From positions 39,580-103,579 of the forward strand of contig DATDBU010000105.1 of assembly GCA_036524675.1 (NCBI GenBank): 64,000 bases of DNA, given 5' to 3'. Of this stretch, positions 59,857-64,000 are shown one piece after another (the stretch's first letter is position 1; every line of letters starts with the position of its first letter). Position numbers and translations under genes: made by a program. The notes beneath the pieces are model-generated. The model saw only the letters and a list, made by a program, of their open reading frames with translations. It was not told the DNA's origin and did no database searches. This DNA is from DATDAW01 sp036524675. Lineage in GTDB: Bacteria > Verrucomicrobiota > Verrucomicrobiia > Chthoniobacterales > DASVRZ01.

Positions 59857-61449
59857 TTACAGCGTGACTACTTTCGCGCTCAGGATATCCGTCGCATTGG
59901 TGAGCGATGCGATGACATCGTTAGGCGGAACACTGTCCAGGTTCAGCACCGTCAACGCTCGGCCGCCGATTTCATTTCGGCTCAGAGACATGCCGGCGAT
60001 ATTCACGCCGTGCGCACCCAAGGTAGTACCGACTTTGCCGACGATGCCCGGAACGTCTTGATTTTCCAAGATGAGCAGCGTTCCTTGCGGTTTGGCTTCA
60101 ACATGACGGCCATTCACGGTTACAATTCGCGGCGTCGTTCCGAAAAATGTTCCCGCGACCGAGACGGTCTGGTCACCGGCAGTCGCGGTCAACTCGAGCA
60201 GCTCGGTAAAATCTCCGGGCACGCTCTGACGCGTTTCCACCACTTTCAAACCTAGCGACTCGGCCAGAGCGGCGGCGTTGACCGAATTCACCTCATTTCC
60301 GCCGACTTTTAAGAGAAACCCCTTGAGAATTGTTCGCGTGATCGGTGTCGTGTTGGCTTCATTGACTTTGCCGCTGTAGTTCACGTTGAGGCGGTCACAC
60401 CGGTTGGGCGCTATCTGAGCCAGAAAATTTCCGAGCGCCTCGCCGAGAGCCAGGTAAGGTCCTACGACGGCCAGGGTCTTGGCATCGATATTCGGCATGT
60501 TGACGGCATTGCGGATGGTTCCTTCTAGAATTGTCGCGCGAATCGCTTCGGCAATTTCGATACCGACATTTTCCTGTGCCTCCGTCGTCGAAGCAGCCAG
60601 GTGAGGGGTCAGCACAATGTTTGGTGCCGATCGCAATGGCGCATCGACCGGAAAAGGCTCCACCTCGTAGACATCCAGGGCCGCGCCGGCGACGTGACCG
60701 CTTTTCAATGCCTCACAAAGCGCCTCTTCGTTGATCAAGCCTCCGCGCGCACAGTTCACGATGCGAATGCCAGGTTTGCAAAGCGCGAGCCGCCGGGCGT
60801 CGATCATGTTCTTTGTCTCTGGCGTCATTGGCATGTGAACTGTCAGAAAATCGGCGCGGGGCAGGATTTCATCCAGATCGTCCATCAACTCGACCTGCAG
60901 CGACCGGGCGCGACTCGCCGAAAGGTAAGGATCATATGCCACAACGCGCATCCCAAAAGCCATCGATCGCCGGGCCAATTCAGTTCCGATACGACCCATG
61001 CCTAGAATGGCGATCGTCTTGCCCAAAATCTCGATCCCTTCAAACTTTTTGCGGTCCCATTTTCCAGCCCGCATGCTCGCGTGTGCCTCAGCGATGTTGC
61101 GCGCCATTGCCAGGAGAAGGGAAAACGTATGTTCGGCGGTGGAGATCGTATTGCCACCAGGGGTATTCATGACGATGACTCCGCGCTTGGTAGCGGCTTC
61201 GACGTCGACGTTGTCTACACCAACGCCGGCACGTCCTATGGCTCGCAGGTTCGTTGCCGCTTCCAGGACTTTTGCGGTGACCTTGGTTTGACTGCGGATC
61301 ACCAGTGCGGAGACATCCTGAATCTCCTGGATGAGCTGTTCCTCGTTAAGTCCCGTCTTGACGGTCACATCGAGTAAACCGCCTGCGGCGAGTTCGTCGA
61401 CGCCGCGCTGCGAAATGGGGTCTGCGACAAGAACGCGTAATTTTGACAT
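59857..61449 (-). CDS. serA: D-3-phosphoglycerate dehydrogenase
   Basis: A 530-residue long-type enzyme, first in serine synthesis. NAD binding is ILGMGRIGTELARRSMAFG; the catalytic Arg lies in VNCARGGLINEEAL, the Glu in YEVEPF and the His in LTPHLAASTTEAQENVG. An intervening domain (about 320-450) and a C-terminal ACT domain (about 455-530, LLILENQDVPGIVGKVGTTLGAHGVNIAGMSL) allow serine feedback. Length matches the bacillary/mycobacterial type. Confidence 0.96.
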   Translation of the reverse strand: MSKLRVLVADPISQRGVDELAAGGLLDVTVKTGLNEEQLIQEIQDVSALVIRSQTKVTAKVLEAATNLRAIGRAGVGVDNVDVEAATKRGVIVMNTPGGNTISTAEHTFSLLLAMARNIAEAHASMRAGKWDRKKFEGIEILGKTIAILGMGRIGTELARRSMAFGMRVVAYDPYLSASRARSLQVELMDDLDEILPRADFLTVHMPMTPETKNMIDARRLALCKPGIRIVNCARGGLINEEALCEALKSGHVAGAALDVYEVEPFPVDAPLRSAPNIVLTPHLAASTTEAQENVGIEIAEAIRATILEGTIRNAVNMPNIDAKTLAVVGPYLALGEALGNFLAQIAPNRCDRLNVNYSGKVNEANTTPITRTILKGFLLKVGGNEVNSVNAAALAESLGLKVVETRQSVPGDFTELLELTATAGDQTVSVAGTFFGTTPRIVTVNGRHVEAKPQGTLLILENQDVPGIVGKVGTTLGAHGVNIAGMSLSRNEIGGRALTVLNLDSVPPNDVIASLTNATDILSAKVVTL

Positions 61450-61661
61450 TTGGCTTTGAAGTGGGGCGAGGAACCTAGGGGTCCCAGAGTGACGCTGTCA
61501 AAAACAAAGTGGCCAAGAACGTCGTGGAACATTGTTCCGCGATTGCAAAATCGCAATTAAAGCGCTGCGGCGGATGTCGTTCCAAACACGTTGCGCCCAA
61601 CGTTTCCCGGAAAGGATTTATATCCGCGCAGCACGTAAATACTTCCGCAGCAGACGGAGCA

Positions 61662-62918
61662 TCAAACAGAAGCGAACGCGAGTGAGACGTTCGCGCCGCC
61701 GAAGCCACTGGAATTGCTCAGCACCACACGCGGTGGCGTGTCAATCGGCTTCACTAGAATGGGCAGGTCAGCGAAAGCCGGATCAAGAACGCGGATATTC
61801 GCCGAGACAGGCATAAATTTTTCCCTAATGGAGAGGCAACAAAACGCAGCTTCCATCGCTCCAGCCAGAGAAAGGCCATGGCCGGTAATACTTTTCGTGC
61901 TGCTGATGTACGGGTAGCGGCTTGGGCCAAAAACAGAGCGGATGGCATTGCCTTCGGCGAGGTCACCCGTAGCGGTCGAAGTGGCGTGCGCATTAACATA
62001 GTCCACTTGATCGGGATGCAAGTTGCTCTCTTTGAGAGCATTGTGCATGGCGGCAGCAAGTCCGGCACCGGAAGGATCGGGCGCAACGACATCATACCCA
62101 TCACTCGCCTGACCCCAACCGACGATTTCGGAATAAATTTCCGCGCCGCGACGTTCAGCTTCTACTGCATTTTCGAGGACGAGGACCACGCCGCCGCCGG
62201 TGACGACAAATCCGTCCCGCGACACGTCGAAAGCGCAGGGGGCCACAGAAGGATCGGTCTGTACGCTCAACGCACGTAAACCGGCGAATGGCAGAATATT
62301 GTGTGGGTGACAATCCTCAGCTCCAACGACGAACATGAAGTTCTGTCGTCCGGATTTAATCAGATCGAACGCATGCCCGAGTGCGTGCGCGGAGGAGGAG
62401 CAGGCGCTCGAGAATCCGACCGATGCGCCTTTGATCTTGAACCGGGCAACGAGATTGAGGTGCAGCGAATTCGGCATCCCGGCGATAATGACCGGAGGCG
62501 CGACGCGCCCGGGTCCACGAGTGAGGATATCCACGAGCCCCGTATGCGTGAGCCAGGCGGACCCGGCTGACGCGCAATAGAGGCCTGTATCGGGACTGGA
62601 AACCTGGCTAGGCGCGAGCCCAGCATCCCTAATTGCCTCCAACATGGCCGCGTAGGCGAAAAGAGCGTTTGGCGTCATCGTCCGCAGCTCGGCGCGTTTT
62701 AAGGCAATGGATTCCGGCAGAATCCAGTCAATGGGGTCGTCGCTGGGAAAGTCGAAACCTTTGATGGTGCCGGCGAGTTTGACGGGTGAATTGCTTTCCA
62801 CGAGGGGCTCAAAAAGATCCACGCCTGAACGAGCCTCACGGAGGCTTTGTAGAACATCAGCTTTGCTATTGCCAATGCTCGTAATGAAACCCAAGCCGGT
62901 GACGACGACGCGATTCAT
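61662..62918 (-). CDS. beta-ketoacyl-ACP synthase (KAS II / FabF-like)
   Basis: A 418-residue condensing enzyme starting at ATG 62918 (NRVVVTGLGFITSIG). The catalytic triad is intact: C173 in VGFSSACSSSAHALGHAF, one His in YVNAHATSTATGDLAEGNA and one in STKSITGHGLSLAGAMEA. The end GGANVSLAF is typical. Upstream on the same strand and 139 bases away is an acyl carrier protein, so the pair may serve a special lipid or acyl product rather than bulk fatty acids. The 212 bases to serA hold nothing I recognise. Confidence 0.9.
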   Translation of the reverse strand: MNRVVVTGLGFITSIGNSKADVLQSLREARSGVDLFEPLVESNSPVKLAGTIKGFDFPSDDPIDWILPESIALKRAELRTMTPNALFAYAAMLEAIRDAGLAPSQVSSPDTGLYCASAGSAWLTHTGLVDILTRGPGRVAPPVIIAGMPNSLHLNLVARFKIKGASVGFSSACSSSAHALGHAFDLIKSGRQNFMFVVGAEDCHPHNILPFAGLRALSVQTDPSVAPCAFDVSRDGFVVTGGGVVLVLENAVEAERRGAEIYSEIVGWGQASDGYDVVAPDPSGAGLAAAMHNALKESNLHPDQVDYVNAHATSTATGDLAEGNAIRSVFGPSRYPYISSTKSITGHGLSLAGAMEAAFCCLSIREKFMPVSANIRVLDPAFADLPILVKPIDTPPRVVLSNSSGFGGANVSLAFASV

Positions 62919-63057
62919 GATTGCTAAAAAAGTAACTCGCCCTGAAGAAATGAACTCAAGCGTCGCAGCGCAATCTTTCGGCATTTAGACGTCGCTCCAG
63001 GGAAGCTGTCGAAAGGGTTCTTCGGGAAATCACAGTACCGATTTGCTCCGATCGCGA

Positions 63058-63438
63058 TCAATTCGTTTCCGCCGACGGGGCTGACGAGAGTTTCGTCTGA
63101 ACAAACACGCTTAGTCCGGCAAGGGTTGCGATTTGTTTCAATTCATTGTTTTCGATCTTGATATCGAAAACTTCCTCGGCGGACATCACGATTTCCATCA
63201 GAGCGAGGGAATCCAGGCCGAGGTCTTCGATCAGTCGTGTTTCGCTTGGCGCGGTAGCCAGGTCCGTTGCGTTCTCCTCGGGCATTTCACGCCGGATGAG
63301 ACCATGGATGACGGGCTGAATATGGGCGGCGTCACGAGTTTGTTGAAACTCGAGTGCCGCAGAGACGGCCGTGTCGTCGCAGCGTTTGAGAGCGTGAATG
63401 ATGGTCGCTCGGCGGGTATCTGTAAGCGGCGCAGACAT
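63058..63438 (-). CDS. acyl carrier protein-like protein
   Basis: A 126-residue protein starting at ATG 63438 (ATG 63453 is possible). The carrier domain is about residues 48-120, with the phosphopantetheine serine S77 in IEDLGLDSLALMEIVMSAEEVFDI. The N-terminal 45 residues, helical and charged, are extra compared with ordinary AcpP (about 78 residues). It precedes the ketoacyl synthase on the same strand and is probably its partner. Confidence 0.85.
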   Translation of the reverse strand: MSAPLTDTRRATIIHALKRCDDTAVSAALEFQQTRDAAHIQPVIHGLIRREMPEENATDLATAPSETRLIEDLGLDSLALMEIVMSAEEVFDIKIENNELKQIATLAGLSVFVQTKLSSAPSAETN

Positions 63439-63758
63439 TGATTTCGTGAGCATCAGGCTACTTGGAACAGAAACGGGTGCCAATGGACGTTTTCTTGAAT
63501 TTCCGCCGACCAGTCGGCGGGTTCGGCTTGGGAGTTCAAATTGCAATTCACACCATAGCCGTGCCTTGGAGGATGCCCTAAACGCCCCGATTTTTTGGAA
63601 ATCACGGTGAACAACTTTCGTCATCCACCAGGGAGGCGTCTGGCTTCAAAAGATATTCCACAAGTTATTCACAGCAGCACAACCTTCTGATTTTCAAGCG
63701 CATATCAATAACATCAGACAATGTTTGTAATGTAAAATGCCAATTGCTTGCAGTAGTG

Positions 63759-63772
63759 TGTAACTATTTACA
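63759..63772. promoter_or_regulatory. inverted repeat TGTAA-ctat-TTACA upstream of the last genes
   Basis: A perfect 5-base inverted repeat with 4-base spacer, 12 bases before the ATG at 63785, in an AT-rich stretch (63640-63784) unlike the rest of the window. The TGTAA half also occurs nearby, in TTTGTAATGTAAA. It could be an operator over the promoter of the two genes that follow. Confidence 0.35.
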
Positions 63773-63784
63773 AATGAACGACTT

Positions 63785-63958
63785 ATGAAAACAGAATCTG
63801 AGTCTAAAAGATGCCCTTCCAAACGCGTAGAGTATTGGCGTGCCGAGGTTCGTAGGCTTCAACGTCTGGAGGATGAGGCATACGATGCGGCGCGGAAGGC
63901 GGCGCAAGACACCGAAAATGCTCGGTATCAGGTACGTATATGGAGCACTGGCACATGA
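63785..63958 (+). CDS. small hypothetical protein, possibly phage-related
   Basis: A 57-codon frame after an AT-rich leader. It is basic and helical (KRVEYWRAEVRRLQRLEDEA, then YDAARKAAQDTENARYQV), with a likely coiled coil. Its stop overlaps the ATG of the next gene (ATGA), so both would be co-translated. No family is recognised. Confidence 0.5.
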   Translation: MKTESESKRCPSKRVEYWRAEVRRLQRLEDEAYDAARKAAQDTENARYQVRIWSTGT

Positions 63959-64000
63959 CAGAGGAAGTCCCGGGGCCGTTGCCGTTTAGGGAGGCCGTGC
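63955..64000 (+). CDS. partial gene, possibly phage head morphogenesis protein
   Basis: The frame begins at the ATG overlapping the previous stop and runs out of the window after 15 codons: MTEEVPGPLPFREAV. The PLPFREAV start resembles the N-terminus of Mu F-like phage head morphogenesis proteins (LPF-EA followed by a helix), but 15 residues cannot settle this. If correct, the window ends at the edge of a prophage or its remnant. Confidence 0.3.
   Translation, partial: MTEEVPGPLPFREAV

Overview
The window looks like chromosomal DNA of a member of the Verrucomicrobiota, most plausibly a soil or freshwater lineage near Chthoniobacter. This is inferred from the GC-rich composition, the kinase family with an N-terminal zinc ribbon (C-x2-C...C-x2-C) followed by kinase, TolB-like and TPR domains, the sigma-factor/kinase pairing, and the set of envelope glycosyltransferases. 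No rRNA is present, so the placement is inference, not proof.

Layout. 1-2.5 kb: an MBOAT O-acyltransferase with a putative SGNH-like partner (minus strand). 2.8-16.9 kb: an envelope-glycan region. It holds a five-gene, translationally coupled run (three related multi-pass membrane proteins, a GtrA-like flippase and a GT2 transferase), a divergent pair of paralogous GT39-like transferases, an acyltransferase-3, a LolA-like protein, a PAP2 phosphatase, another GT39 and another GT2. 16.9-21.5 kb: a secreted GH32 fructan hydrolase with an unusual doubly nested domain insertion. It is divergent from a regulator that fuses a transposase-type N-terminal domain, a sugar-binding-protein fold and a LuxR helix-turn-helix. 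21.6-29.5 kb: housekeeping genes (OsmC, dnaX, YbaB, DegT aminotransferase, polysaccharide deacetylase, YqeY, ispD, M16 peptidase). Heptamer-repeat arrays sit against some of the start codons.

29.5-37.6 kb: a tandem duplication of a signalling cassette. Each unit is an ECF-like sigma factor, a membrane Ser/Thr kinase with TPR sensor, and a previously uncalled micropeptide of about 30 residues. In unit 1 the sigma factor is reduced to a remnant. The kinase halves are almost identical while the sensor halves have diverged, which suggests gene conversion. 37.6-43.8 kb: mtgA, a tRNA-Val(CAC) with a readable promoter, a TrhO-RluA fusion for RNA modification, Maf, and a decaying three-copy DUF4412 array. 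44-54.5 kb: GT39, FabZ-like dehydratase, a nucleotidyltransferase, two amidohydrolases, PTS enzyme I and an L,D-transpeptidase. 54.6-63.4 kb: GT4 transferase, trxB, allB-allE (allantoin/ureidoglycine catabolism), a secreted peptidoglycan-binding protein, serA, and an acyl carrier protein with a ketoacyl synthase. The last ~360 bases are AT-rich and begin two overlapping genes that may be the edge of a prophage.

The strongest candidates for something new are the transposase-domain/PBP/LuxR regulator with its nested GH32 target, and the duplicated sigma-kinase-micropeptide cassette.
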